Source: Bradyrhizobium sp. 4 (GTDB taxonomy: Bacteria > Pseudomonadota > Alphaproteobacteria > Rhizobiales > Xanthobacteraceae). Taken from it: DNA of 64,000 nt. The notes beneath the pieces were generated by a model. The model worked only from the letters and a program-made list of their open reading frames with translations, was not told the origin of the DNA and made no database searches. The stretch is from NCBI RefSeq assembly GCF_023100905.1, contig NZ_CP064686.1, forward strand, positions 7,094,001 through 7,158,000. Reading direction: 5' to 3'. Position 1 is the first letter of the stretch, and each line of letters starts with the position of its first letter. Below, piece after piece: positions 25,313 to 33,602 of the stretch. Position numbers and translations under genes: made by a program.

Positions 25313-26137
25313 TCACTCCCTGAAGAACGCCAGCAGGTCCGCGTTGATGGTCTCGGCGTGCGTTGTCGGCATGCCGTGCGGGAAACCCTTGTAGGTCTTC
25401 AGCGTGCCGTTCTTCAAAAGCTTGGCCGACAGCGGTGCGGAGTCGGCGTAAGGCACGATCTGGTCGTCGTCGCCGTGCATCACCAGCACAGGCACATTGA
25501 TCTTCTGCAGATCCTCGGTGAAGTCGGTTTGCGAAAACGCGACGATGCCGTCGTAATGGGCTTTCGCGCCGCCCATCATGCCCTGGCGCCACCAGTTCTG
25601 GATCACCGCTTCCGAGGGCTTTGCGCCGGGACGGTTGTAGCCATAGAAGGGGCCGGCCGCGATGTCGCGGTAGAAGCTGGCGCGGCCGGCAGCGAGCTGT
25701 ACCTGGAAATCGTCGAACACGCTCTTCGGCAGGCCGCCGGGATTCGCGTCCGTCTTCAGCATCAGCGGCGGCACCGCGGACAGGATCGCGGCCTTCGCCA
25801 CCCGGCTCTCGCCATGGCGCGCGATGTAATGCACGACTTCGCCGCCGCCGGTGGAGTGGCCGACATGGATCGCATTCTTCAGGTCGAGATGGGCGGTCAC
25901 GGCCGCGAGATCATCGGCATAATGATCCATGTCGTGGCCGTCGGCGACCTGCGACGAACGACCATGGCCGCGACGGTCATGGGCGATGACGCGATAGCCG
26001 CGCGTCACGAAGAACATCATCTGCGCGTCCCAGTCGTCGGCCGACAGCGGCCAGCCATGGCTGAACACGATCGGCTGGCCCGAGCCCCAGTCCTTGTAGA
26101 AGATCTCGACGCCGTCCTTGGTGGTGATGGTGGGCAT
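25313..26137 (-). CDS. Alpha/beta hydrolase, non-heme chloroperoxidase-like
   Basis: A 274-residue hydrolase with the oxyanion region FSHGWPLSADDWDAQM, the nucleophile elbow GHSTGGGEVVHYIARHG (Ser), the acid in MHGDDDQIVPY and a C-terminal His (GFPHGMPTTHAE). The cofactor-free haloperoxidase/arylesterase group carries exactly this pattern. Natural substrate unknown. It follows a small membrane-protein gene by 20 bases on the same strand. Confidence 0.9.
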   Translation of the reverse strand: MPTITTKDGVEIFYKDWGSGQPIVFSHGWPLSADDWDAQMMFFVTRGYRVIAHDRRGHGRSSQVADGHDMDHYADDLAAVTAHLDLKNAIHVGHSTGGGEVVHYIARHGESRVAKAAILSAVPPLMLKTDANPGGLPKSVFDDFQVQLAAGRASFYRDIAAGPFYGYNRPGAKPSEAVIQNWWRQGMMGGAKAHYDGIVAFSQTDFTEDLQKINVPVLVMHGDDDQIVPYADSAPLSAKLLKNGTLKTYKGFPHGMPTTHAETINADLLAFFRE

Positions 26138-26157
26138 TACTAGGCTCCTTTGAATGA

Positions 26158-26667
26158 TCAGGCGAACGCCATCGGCTTGAAGCGGCGCCAGGCACCGATG
26201 GTGAGCACCACGAAGAACACCAGCACGAGGCCCTGCACCACGGCGAACACCGGGCCTCCGGGCGGCGCCGGGGCCACGGCGGGCGCGAGCGCGGCAAGCG
26301 CCGGCACCTTCAGGAACGACTGGATCACCAGCACGAAGACGTTGAAATACAGCGAGATCATCGCCGTCACGATGTAGACCGGACGCCAGACGCCAGCGAG
26401 CTTCATGCCGTAGAGCGCGATGCAGGCGATCGCGAGCAGGACCAGCGAGATGATGCCGATGATATGCGACGGCAGCAGCTCCTTGAACGGAAACAGGAAG
26501 CCGGTGGCGCTGGTGAGGATCGTGAACGCTAAGAAAATCGCGGTGAGGCCCGGCATCGGCTTCGAGCCGAGCAGGCCGAACATCACGACGAGGCCGGCGG
26601 CAATGCCGATCAGGCTGATGACGACATGGACCAGCGTGAAGGCGGGCAAGCTCAACCCAAGAACCAT
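26158..26667 (-). CDS. Four-helix membrane protein
   Basis: A 169-residue protein with about four to five membrane segments (LVHVVISLIGIAAGLVVMFG; FLAFTILTSATGFLFPF; IIGIISLVLLAIACIALYGM; VFAVVQGLVLVFFVVLTIGA). It looks like the small unnamed membrane proteins often paired with alpha/beta hydrolases in Bradyrhizobium. No catalytic motif visible. Probably the first gene of a two-gene operon with the hydrolase. Confidence 0.75.
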   Translation of the reverse strand: MVLGLSLPAFTLVHVVISLIGIAAGLVVMFGLLGSKPMPGLTAIFLAFTILTSATGFLFPFKELLPSHIIGIISLVLLAIACIALYGMKLAGVWRPVYIVTAMISLYFNVFVLVIQSFLKVPALAALAPAVAPAPPGGPVFAVVQGLVLVFFVVLTIGAWRRFKPMAFA

Positions 26668-26861
26668 GACATCTCTCCTATTCTCTGCATCAAGTTCGGG
26701 AGATTGATATTACGGCCCTCATCAGATTGCCACACGCGCTGGCGTCACACATGCGTGCGCAGCCATGCGTCATCGTGCGAATCGAAAACGCATGGCTGAA
26801 TTATTTGCATCGCTGTCATAAACGACGGCAGGCTTTCAACGAAAGTTGAATCGAATAGGCG

Positions 26862-26888
26862 GGGGCGCTCGCGAGGTGCGAGCGCCCC
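26862..26888 (-). terminator. Hairpin after the EthD-family gene
   Basis: Perfect 11-bp stem GGGGCGCTCGC / GCGAGCGCCCC with a five-base loop, ten bases after the stop at 26899 on the minus strand. The U tract is poor (CGCCTATTCG), so termination may be partial. Confidence 0.6.
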
Positions 26889-26898
26889 TGCACACGTC

Positions 26899-27207
26899 TC
26901 ACACTTCCTTGGTGTCGAAGATCAGCAGGTCGGCGCCGCCGCTGGCGAATTTCGGCACGTCAGCGCCGGTCGCCTTGCCTTCCGGGCTGCCGAATGCCGC
27001 CTGGATGTCGGCCGCGCTGTCGAAGGTGAGAATGGCGACCAGATGGATTCCGGACGGTCCGGCGGGGGAGCCGACCGGCCCCTTGCTGATGGCGTACTTC
27101 TTCAGGCCGGGAAGTTTCTTGGCAAGCGGAATGTGGGTCTCGGCATAATACTTGTCGAAGGCCGCAGCATCTGTGGGCGTTTTATACAGCACGACGATTT
27201 CAGCCAT
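26899..27207 (-). CDS. EthD family protein
   Basis: A 102-residue alpha/beta-barrel protein of the EthD (dimeric ferredoxin-like) group: VLYKTPTDAAAFDKYYAETH and IPLAKKLPGLKKYAISKG. EthD itself is needed for ethyl tert-butyl ether degradation, but most members have unknown function. Stand-alone gene followed by a strong hairpin. Confidence 0.82.
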   Translation of the reverse strand: MAEIVVLYKTPTDAAAFDKYYAETHIPLAKKLPGLKKYAISKGPVGSPAGPSGIHLVAILTFDSAADIQAAFGSPEGKATGADVPKFASGGADLLIFDTKEV

Positions 27208-27333
27208 TTAGTTCCTCCCATTTGAGTCTTTGTTCTTCCACGGGCGTTTGGCCTCGCGACGAGGGGATAGTCCGTGGGACACGTCGGGATGGCAAGTCAC
27301 ATTCGCCTTGCCATCTGCGTGTCTTCTACTTGA

Positions 27334-29052
27334 CTAAAGCGCCGGCTTTGCGGCGTCGCCGAGATAGCCGTGCAGGGAGGCCACGACCTGCGCGCCCTCG
27401 CCGATGGCACCGCCGACGCGCTTGACCGAGCCGGAGCGGACGTCGCCGACCGCGTAGACGCCGGGCACCGACGTCTCCAGCGGTGCAACCAGCCGGCCCT
27501 GGTTCTGCTCGGACTGCGCGCCGGTGACGACGAAGCCGCCGCGATCGAGCGTCACGCCGCAGCCGTCGAGCCAATTGGTGGCGGGATCGGCGCCGACGAA
27601 CAGGAAGAGATTGCGGATGTCGGCGAAGTCCTCGTCGGCCGACAGCCGGCTTTTCCAGCGGATACGCCGCAGCAGCGAGGCCTCGTCGCCTTCGAGCGCC
27701 GTGATCTCGGTGTTGAACATCAGTTCGATGTTCGGCGTGGCTTCGATGCGCTCGATGAGATAGCGCGACATGCTGGCGCCGAGACCGCCGCCGCGGATGA
27801 TCATCAGCACTTTCTTGGCGTGCCCCGAGAGGAACACGGCGGCCTGCCCCGCCGAGTTGCCGGCACCGACCAGCGCCACCTCCTCGCCGGCGCACAGCTT
27901 CGCCTCGACCGGCGAGGCCCAATACCAGACGCCGCGGCCTTCGAATTTATCGAGGTTCTCGATCTCGGGCCGGCGATAGCGCGCGCCGCTGGCGACCACC
28001 ACCGCGCGCGAATGCAGGGGGTCGCAGCCGTCAAGCGCCACCGAAAACGCGCCATCCTTGCGCGTGCAGTCGAGCGACTTCACCGTCACCGGGATCATGA
28101 TCTCCGCGCCGAATTTTTGTGCCTGGTTGAAGGCGCGCGCGGTCAGGGCCTGGCCGGAAATTCCGGTCGGAAAGCCGAGATAGTTTTCGATGCGCGCGCT
28201 GGCGCCGGCCTGGCCGCCGAAGGCGCGGGTGTCGAGCACGGCCACCGAGAGACCTTCGGACGCGGCATAGACGGCCGTAGCGAGTCCAGCCGGCCCGGAG
28301 CCGACGATCGCGACGTCGTAGATGCGGTCGTTGCGCGGGCCGCCGATCATGCCGATCGCGCGCGCAAGCTCGGTTTCGCCGGGATTGCGCAGCACCGCAC
28401 CGTCGGGAGTGACGACCAGCGGCCAGTCGTCCGGCTTGGGCGAATAACGCGCGATGACGTCGGCGGCGTCGCGATCACGCGCGGGATCGAGCAGATGATG
28501 CGGCTGGCCGTTGCGGGTGAGGAAGCCCTGCAACCGCACCACGCCTGCCGAATGCGAGGGACCGATCAGCACGACGCCGCCGACGCCGCCCTGGAGCAGA
28601 TTGACCCGGCGCAGGATCAGCGCGCGCATGATGCGCTCGCCGAGCTCGGCCTCCGCGACCAGCAGCGCGCGCAGCCGCTCCGGCGGCAACAGGAGCGTCT
28701 CGACATCGCCTTCGGCGCGACCGTCGACCAGCGCCGGTCGTCCGGAGAGCTGGCTCAGCTCGGCCAAAAATTGCCCCGGCCCCTGGTCGATCAACGGGGT
28801 CACATGGCCAAGGCCGTCGCGCTGGGTGATGGCGACGTGGCCCTTCAGCACGACGAACATGCCGGGCCCCGGCTTGCCGGTCTCGAACAGGAATTCCCCA
28901 TCGGCATAGTTGCGGACCTCGCCGAAATGCCTGACACGCTCGATCTCGGCTGGTGTCAGCGCCGGAAAGGTCTGTTCAGGGCGGGTGAACCGCGACATCT
29001 GCGCGTCACTCTCGGGTCGTTGCGATTCGTCCTGCCCCATTGCCACGTCCAT
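27334..29052 (-). CDS. Cyclic-nucleotide-domain / thioredoxin-reductase-like flavoprotein
   Basis: A 572-residue fusion. Residues ~30-150 form a cNMP-binding domain (GEFLFETGKPGPGMFVVLKG, FLAELSQLSGRPALVDGRAE). Residues ~250-570 are a pyridine nucleotide-disulfide oxidoreductase module (VGSGPAGLATAVYAASEGLS; VGAGNSAGQAAVFLSGHAKK). The redox-active CxxC of thioredoxin reductases is absent: the region reads GVWYWASPVEAKLCAGEEV. It may be a ligand-gated NADPH oxidase-like enzyme. ATG 29052 was chosen over a TTG at 29061; ATG 29040 is another option. Confidence 0.87.
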   Translation of the reverse strand: MDVAMGQDESQRPESDAQMSRFTRPEQTFPALTPAEIERVRHFGEVRNYADGEFLFETGKPGPGMFVVLKGHVAITQRDGLGHVTPLIDQGPGQFLAELSQLSGRPALVDGRAEGDVETLLLPPERLRALLVAEAELGERIMRALILRRVNLLQGGVGGVVLIGPSHSAGVVRLQGFLTRNGQPHHLLDPARDRDAADVIARYSPKPDDWPLVVTPDGAVLRNPGETELARAIGMIGGPRNDRIYDVAIVGSGPAGLATAVYAASEGLSVAVLDTRAFGGQAGASARIENYLGFPTGISGQALTARAFNQAQKFGAEIMIPVTVKSLDCTRKDGAFSVALDGCDPLHSRAVVVASGARYRRPEIENLDKFEGRGVWYWASPVEAKLCAGEEVALVGAGNSAGQAAVFLSGHAKKVLMIIRGGGLGASMSRYLIERIEATPNIELMFNTEITALEGDEASLLRRIRWKSRLSADEDFADIRNLFLFVGADPATNWLDGCGVTLDRGGFVVTGAQSEQNQGRLVAPLETSVPGVYAVGDVRSGSVKRVGGAIGEGAQVVASLHGYLGDAAKPAL

Positions 29053-29082
29053 GCACTCCAAAGAAATTCCAGCCGTCGGATT

Positions 29083-29295
29083 CTAGCCGCCGGTCTTGTC
29101 GGCGGTCCCCTCATCTAGGGAACCATCTTCATTCTGCGAGGGATCGGCACTTGTGGCGCGTTCGCGCGCCTGCACCTTCCGCCGCTTCAGGTTTTCGCGC
29201 AGCGCCGATTTCAGCCGGTCGTCGCGGGACGCCCTCGCCTGCCGCGAGTCCTGTCTCGAATCCTGTCGCTCGCTCTTGTCGTTCTCGTCAGCCAT
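29083..29295 (-). CDS. Small charged hypothetical protein
   Basis: A 70-residue hydrophilic protein: a Ser/Arg/Asp/Gln-rich start with a repeated RQDSRQDSRQ stretch, then a basic RLKSALRENLKRRKVQARER segment. Predicted disordered or helical. Similar short proteins are common in Bradyrhizobium. No function known; it lies just upstream of the cNMP/flavoprotein gene with the same orientation. Confidence 0.6.
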   Translation of the reverse strand: MADENDKSERQDSRQDSRQARASRDDRLKSALRENLKRRKVQARERATSADPSQNEDGSLDEGTADKTGG

Positions 29296-29610
29296 CGGGG
29301 TCCATTACAGCGATCGGCGATAACATGCCCGAGGAATAAGGCAGCTCAAGAGGCCCGCGCGATCTGATCGTGCGAAAATCGAAATGGATCGAACCCGGCG
29401 CGTCGGGCAACTGGCCAGTTGGGTGGGGATATCGGAACCGAACCCGCGGAAAGTCGGCCATTTCGGGCCAAAACAGGCACTTTGGCCCCGATATCGACCC
29501 GATTTTATCGCTTTGGCGGAGCTAGCAAGCTTGCACAGGAGGGGGGCTTGTGGCAGATATCGGCCCGCTTGGTAGGCCCCTCGTGGCGGCCGATTCTTAC
29601 CCCAGCACAT
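29296..29610. other. Intergenic region upstream of tRNA-Thr
   Basis: No protein gene supported. It holds a perfect 8-bp inverted repeat (GGGCCAAA ... TTTGGCCC) at 29465-29488 in an otherwise unremarkable spacer; the tRNA promoter must lie to the right. Confidence 0.5.
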
Positions 29611-29685
29611 GCTGCCGTAGCTCAGTGGTAGAGCACTCCATTGGTAATGGAGAGGTCGACAGTTCAATCCTGTCTGGCAGCACCA
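29611..29685 (+). tRNA. tRNA-Thr (GGT)
   Basis: Full cloverleaf beginning GCTGCCGTAGCTCAG, an anticodon loop TTGGTAA with anticodon GGT, a TTCAATCC T-loop, and an encoded CCA. The acceptor stem GCTGCC/GGCAGC pairs perfectly. Length 75. Confidence 0.97.
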
Positions 29686-29739
29686 TTCCCTGGGTCAAAT
29701 CACGCACAGATCAGCATTCTCGCGGCTCAAAGCGCCCGA

Positions 29740-30240
29740 GTTTTGCTTCTCCTTACCCCTCCTCCGTGGAGAGGGCGCAGGGAAGACCGGGTGCCGGCTG
29801 GCACCCGCGGTCCGCTGCGCGAAGGTGTAGCGCAAAGAGACCGCACAGCAGCATACAGGTGACGCCGAACACTCGGCCTTCCCTGCGCAGCGGGTTGACG
29901 GCTTATGCCGCGCTCTCCCCGGCGACGAGTTCCTTTTTGTCACCGTCGACTTGCGAATTGACGATGGACAAAGACCCGGTTGAGTCTCGATCCATCTCCG
30001 CAAGGCTTGACCGTAGCAACGACGGCTAGGACCACACGATTTTGCCGTACGCAGCGATCCGGCTTTGCCAAGAGGCTTCGCCGGACACAGGCGCCGTTCG
30101 TCCGCGCGCTAGACAAGACCTCACGAGGTTCATCTCGCCCTGGTCCCGTCTTCGTGCCCGACGCTGCCGCGTCCACCACCCCCCGATCCACGTTCGTTAC
30201 GACGGACGACCGCCCCTCTCCCTGGATCGGGATGGCGGAT
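29740..30240. repeat. Degenerate dispersed repeat region
   Basis: Between tRNA-Thr and the small zinc-ribbon frame the DNA has open frames in several phases but no consistent gene. From memory, the translated string around RAQGRPGAGWHPRSAARRC and RPSPWIGMAD recurs as hypothetical proteins throughout Bradyrhizobium genomes, so I read this as a dispersed non-coding repeat. A hairpin-like TCCGGCTTTGCCAAGAGGC motif at ~30058 resembles one at ~18775. Confidence 0.4.
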
Positions 30241-30452
30241 TGATACTGCGATTCCGAATTTCGGTAAAGTGGAATATTTTTATGGAGGAGGGTTGACGGG
30301 GTTTTATGGGAAGCGGGTGTGTTGCCCGACGGGTCGCCCTTGGCTGCGCGTACTCCTTTCGCCATTATCGGTGGATTCAAGACGCAATCCTGGGACAGGA
30401 ATTTCTCAGCGCACTGCGAGCAACAAAAATTCGACAATCTGGAATAGTCGAA

Positions 30453-30662
30453 ATGGCGTGGGAAAAGATCGTCAAGCGAATTGGGGTGGGTTGTTGCCCA
30501 GAATGTCAAAGCCCTGGCTTTGACTATCAAGGAGGCGCAAATCCTCACGACGACGAAAGAGCCGCGGTTCTATGTCCGAACTGTGGATGGAAAGGGATGC
30601 TTGGCCAAATGCGAATCATCCCGGAGCCGGGCACAAAATGGGGCATCGCAAAAAATGAGTGA
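30453..30662 (+). CDS. Small zinc-ribbon-like protein
   Basis: A 69-residue frame from ATG 30453 with two cysteine pairs (CCPECQSPGFDYQGG ... VLCPNCGWKGM), a plausible zinc ribbon. The frame extends upstream to 30306 but the earlier part has no family character. It overlaps the next start by eight bases (ATGAGTGA). Real but possibly decaying; the neighbourhood contains repeats and a broken gene. Confidence 0.5.
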   Translation: MAWEKIVKRIGVGCCPECQSPGFDYQGGANPHDDERAAVLCPNCGWKGMLGQMRIIPEPGTKWGIAKNE

Positions 30663-30890
30663 CGTGAAACGGACGTCATTGATCGCCCTGCTCGCGCGAT
30701 TGGTGGGCTTCACGCTTGGCGGAGCCGTTCTCGGATTCGCGGCTATGCTGATCGGGACCTCGTTTCTAGGTGGCGTACAGGGAGGCATTTCACAGCGATT
30801 GGACGCTCGTTGTGCTCCTTGGAATCCTCGTTGGGTGGAGTTGCAGGGGCCAAAGGCGCCACCCGCCTCGTCAAGTCCTGGCGCAGCTAA
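30655..30890 (+). pseudogene. Two-helix membrane protein gene broken by frameshifts
   Basis: Frame 1 from ATG 30655 gives a membrane helix (RLVGFTLGGAVLGFAAMLIG). After about 30770 the next frame gives a second helix with natural composition (EAFHSDWTLVVLLGILVG), and from 30834 the third frame gives GGVAGAKGATRLVKSWRS and a stop at 30888. Two single-base insertions (in AGGTGG near 30770 and GGG near 30835) would restore one protein. The unbroken 92-codon frame 1 continuation has no helix and looks like a shadow. Confidence 0.5.
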
Positions 30891-30928
30891 GGAATTGTTC
30901 GGTGGCCAAGCATGCTTGATCGCAAACT

Positions 30929-31018
30929 CGTAGGATGGGTAGAGCGAAGCGAAACCCATCGAAGTATCGTGCGGTGGCGAAACATGATGGATTTCGCAAG
31001 TGCTCTACCCATCCTACG
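30929..31018. repeat. Palindromic repeat, CGTAGGATGGG family, copy 1
   Basis: Outer arms of 17 bp are perfect complements (CGTAGGATGGGTAGAGC at 30929-30945 and its complement at 31002-31018). Inner arms (GCGAAACCCATC / GATGGATTTCGC) pair with one mismatch. The right arm contains the TAG stop of the cNMP-binding gene that ends at 31014. Confidence 0.85.
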
Positions 31019-31493
31019 CACTGTCCTCACCCAATTTCTGTCCGGTGAAGCGATCGTCGGAACGGCGAAGCCGCCGGCAGAGTTCGCGATTGATGTTCTG
31101 CAGGACGATCACATAGGCGTGGATGTCCGCCTTGTAGCAGGCGTAGAGCTTCTGGGCGGTCAGCTCGTAGAGCACGGTCGGACTCTCCGCGATCACCGTG
31201 GCAGAACGATTCTGCATTTCGATCAGCGTCATTTCACCGAAGAAATCGCCGGGCTCCAGAACTGAAATCGGAATGACGTTGCCCGCATTCGCCCGCTTGC
31301 TCACCGCCAGCCGACCGAATTTGACGATGAACAGCGAGCGTCCGGGCTCGCCCTCCGTCACGACGGTTGCTCCGGTATCAAATCGGCACTCGACCAGCAT
31401 CGACATCAGGAGGTCGAGACTTTGATCCGGAATACCGCCGAAGAACGGTGTGGCGAGCAGGAATGCCTTCACGTCGGGGACACTGACGGCCAT
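31014..31493 (-). CDS. Cyclic-nucleotide-binding domain protein
   Basis: A 159-residue protein with one cNMP-binding domain: FFGGIPDQSLDLLMSMLVEC, VVTEGEPGRSLFIVKFGRLA, and the phosphate-binding cassette region DFFGEMTLIEMQNRSATVIA. No HTH or catalytic domain follows, so it is a stand-alone sensor. ATG 31493 begins the domain; the upstream frame is repeat sequence. The stop codon lies inside the palindromic repeat. Confidence 0.8.
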   Translation of the reverse strand: MAVSVPDVKAFLLATPFFGGIPDQSLDLLMSMLVECRFDTGATVVTEGEPGRSLFIVKFGRLAVSKRANAGNVIPISVLEPGDFFGEMTLIEMQNRSATVIAESPTVLYELTAQKLYACYKADIHAYVIVLQNINRELCRRLRRSDDRFTGQKLGEDSA

Positions 31494-31588
31494 CTCGTGA
31501 GGATAATCTTCATGGCCATCTGCGGCAAGCAGAGCAGATCGGCGCTGACGACGCCGAACGTATTGGAACAAGGCGGTCAGCGAAATTT

Positions 31589-31676
31589 CGTAGGATGGGT
31601 AGAGCACTTGCGAAACCCATCATGCTTCCGCCTAGACCAAGTGCGATGGGTTTCGCTTCGCTCTACCCATCCTACG
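31589..31676. repeat. Palindromic repeat, CGTAGGATGGG family, copy 2
   Basis: Same family as the 30929 element: outer 17-bp arms at 31589-31605 and 31660-31676, inner arms CGAAACCCATC / GATGGGTTTCG. The right arm contains the TAG stop of the ferric-reductase-like gene ending at 31672. Confidence 0.85.
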
Positions 31677-32298
31677 CACTCTCGCCGCGGAGCGTTCGCC
31701 TTCTCCAGAGGTCAACCAGCACCTTGACGGTCGCCGCAAGCACAGCTGCGCACAGCGCCGCCTTCGAGATCGTCTCCATCGTTCCCTCGATCAGCAGGCA
31801 ATGGGCCACGATGCCTGCGACGATGACGACCGCGAGCGGAAGATGGACGATGCGCCAGGTGCGCAGCCGCAATCCCAAGCGCCGCCGGAGCAGCGCCAGA
31901 AGCGCGACGGTGAAGATGGCCCACATGGCGGTCACGCCGAAGGGGGAGAACGGCGTCGGTGACGTATAGGTCAGGGCGTCGATCATGTCGGGCGGGCTGG
32001 TGATCCAGAGGCCGGCGACGTGGACCATGACGGCCAGAACCAGCGTGCCACCGATCCACTGATGGGCGCGCCGGCCACGATAGGCCGACAGTCCCGGCAG
32101 GTATCCGCCGATCAGCAGAGGCTGAACGAGCACAAGACCGAGCGCGATGATCCCCGCGAAGCCGGCAAGGATATAGACCGGGCCGCGCCATGCGAGCTGT
32201 ACGCTTCCCGCAGCGAGCGCGATCGGCACGCAAATGGCCAAGGCAAGGGCGAGCCAGATCAGGGGCGCCCGGGCCGATCTTCGCCCCTTCATCTCCAA
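31672..32298 (-). CDS. Ferric-reductase-like transmembrane protein
   Basis: A 208-residue membrane protein with six or so helices of the ferric reductase/YedZ-like heme-binding type: HQWIGGTLVLAVMVHVAGLW and WRIVHLPLAVVIVAGIVAHC, with paired histidines suited to b-type heme. It lacks a flavin domain, so electrons must come from elsewhere. It follows a Tat-exported protein gene by five bases, suggesting a membrane/periplasm redox pair. Its stop codon TAG is contributed by the repeat at 31589-31676. Confidence 0.82.
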   Translation of the reverse strand: MEMKGRRSARAPLIWLALALAICVPIALAAGSVQLAWRGPVYILAGFAGIIALGLVLVQPLLIGGYLPGLSAYRGRRAHQWIGGTLVLAVMVHVAGLWITSPPDMIDALTYTSPTPFSPFGVTAMWAIFTVALLALLRRRLGLRLRTWRIVHLPLAVVIVAGIVAHCLLIEGTMETISKAALCAAVLAATVKVLVDLWRRRTLRGESA

Positions 32299-32303
32299 TG
32301 CGA

Positions 32304-32807
32304 TCAGGCCGACTGCAGGACGAAGTGCGCCTCGAGGCTGGTTTCCTTTGCGCTCCGCATGATCGGCCGCAGAAAGACCGTCTTGAACTCACCGCTGTCA
32401 TAGGCGAGGTGGCCATGCGGCTGGCCGAAGATGGGAATGATCTGCGGCATCTCGAGCCGGAACTTGCCGTCCTTGTCAGTCAGCGTGGCGCCATGGCTCT
32501 GCGGCTCGTGCTCCTGCCCTTCCGTGGTGTGTGCCCAGATCTGGATGCGCTGGCCCGCGAGCGGCGCCCCGTCGCCGGCGTGGCGCACGGTGCCGCTCAT
32601 CCAGAAACCACCCTTGCCGATCCGCTCCACGATCGCCGCGCCCTTCCGGTAGTTGTTCGCGCCGCCCGACATTGTCTCGGTCGGCGCGAGGCCGGCCGCG
32701 CGGGCAGGCAACAGCAGGCCGGGAACACCGGTTACCAAAAGCTCGGTTGCGAGGATCGAGCCGCCCGCGGCGAGGAGGCTCCGGCGATTGAGTACGACCG
32801 TGGTCAT
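32304..32807 (-). CDS. Tat-exported intradiol-dioxygenase-like protein
   Basis: A 167-residue protein with a twin-arginine signal (NRRSLLAAGGSILATELLV) and a beta-sandwich core like the intradiol ring-cleavage dioxygenases (WMSGTVRHAGDGAPLAGQRI; GKFRLEMPQIIPIFGQPHGH). It is much shorter than protocatechuate dioxygenase, and the full set of two Tyr and two His iron ligands is not evident, so a non-catalytic or different role is possible. Forms an operon with the membrane protein. Confidence 0.7.
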   Translation of the reverse strand: MTTVVLNRRSLLAAGGSILATELLVTGVPGLLLPARAAGLAPTETMSGGANNYRKGAAIVERIGKGGFWMSGTVRHAGDGAPLAGQRIQIWAHTTEGQEHEPQSHGATLTDKDGKFRLEMPQIIPIFGQPHGHLAYDSGEFKTVFLRPIMRSAKETSLEAHFVLQSA

Positions 32808-32943
32808 GTCGGTTCCTCCTGGCGAGCGTCCAATGGCTCAGCGAGTGTACAACAACAGGGGCCAGACGCCCAGTTGGGCCGGGGGGCGCAACGGGCCGCA
32901 ATGACGGTGTTGTGAACGGGGGTGCAGACCGCTCGCACCTGCA

Positions 32944-33351
32944 TCAGTGATCGTCGTCTTCCTTGACCAACGTCAACAAGCGAAGGGTCAGAAACGTGAA
33001 CACGGCGACCGTCACCGCGACATCAAAAGCGCCGAGCCCGACGGAAACGCCGATGGCGCCGGTGGCCCAGAGGCTCGCGGCCGTCGCGGTGCCCTGCACC
33101 GAATTCCCCTGCTTGAGAATCGCGCCACCGCCGATGAAGCCGATGCCGGTGATGAGGCCCTCGATCACTTTTGCCATCCCATCAGGCGAATGCACGAGCA
33201 GGCTTTCGCTGGCCTGCACGAAGCCGCAGCTTGCCATTGCGACCAGCGGAAAGGTGCGCAAGCCCGCGCTTCGCGCCCGCTTCTCACGGTCCCAGCCAAT
33301 GGGAACGGCGAGCGCGAAGGCCGCAGCCAGCGCGACGACATGAACGCCCAT
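32944..33351 (-). CDS. MgtC/SapB family membrane protein
   Basis: A 135-residue protein with MgtC-family landmarks: VPIGWDREKRARSAGLRTF, GLITGIGFIGGGAILKQGNS and VQGTATAASLWATGAIGVSV. Members support growth or virulence at low magnesium and interact with ATP synthase in some species. ATG 33351 fits family starts; the frame to 33462 adds unlike residues. Stand-alone gene, divergent from the LLM oxidoreductase. Confidence 0.87.
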   Translation of the reverse strand: MGVHVVALAAAFALAVPIGWDREKRARSAGLRTFPLVAMASCGFVQASESLLVHSPDGMAKVIEGLITGIGFIGGGAILKQGNSVQGTATAASLWATGAIGVSVGLGAFDVAVTVAVFTFLTLRLLTLVKEDDDH

Positions 33352-33602
33352 GTTGAATCTGTCCAAAGAAAGCCCCCGAAATGAAAATCGTAGCCATTGA
33401 TCAAACCGGCCGGCAACGCCGCAATGCGGCCCGCGGTTTCCATGCAGGCGAATTTGCCGCATGCCTCAGCGCAGCGATGGCTTCGCCTCCACGCAATGGA
33501 GCCGCCGGCGCAGCACCATGATCGTTTCGGCTGGTATTCCCCGGGGCCGGCTCCTACATGTCGAGTCCACGTTTCCATGGCATGCTCCATCCGGACCCGC
33601 CC

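Noticed and set aside
27370..29118. A 582-residue plus-strand frame opposite the cNMP/flavoprotein gene
   Set aside because: Antisense frame of a recognised flavoprotein; no motif of its own.
29940..30548. A 202-residue minus-strand reading frame
   Set aside because: No start context or domain, overlaps the dispersed repeat and the zinc-ribbon frame; looks like a high-GC shadow frame.
30929..31676. CRISPR array
   Set aside because: Only two related palindromes about 650 bases apart, not regularly spaced short repeats.
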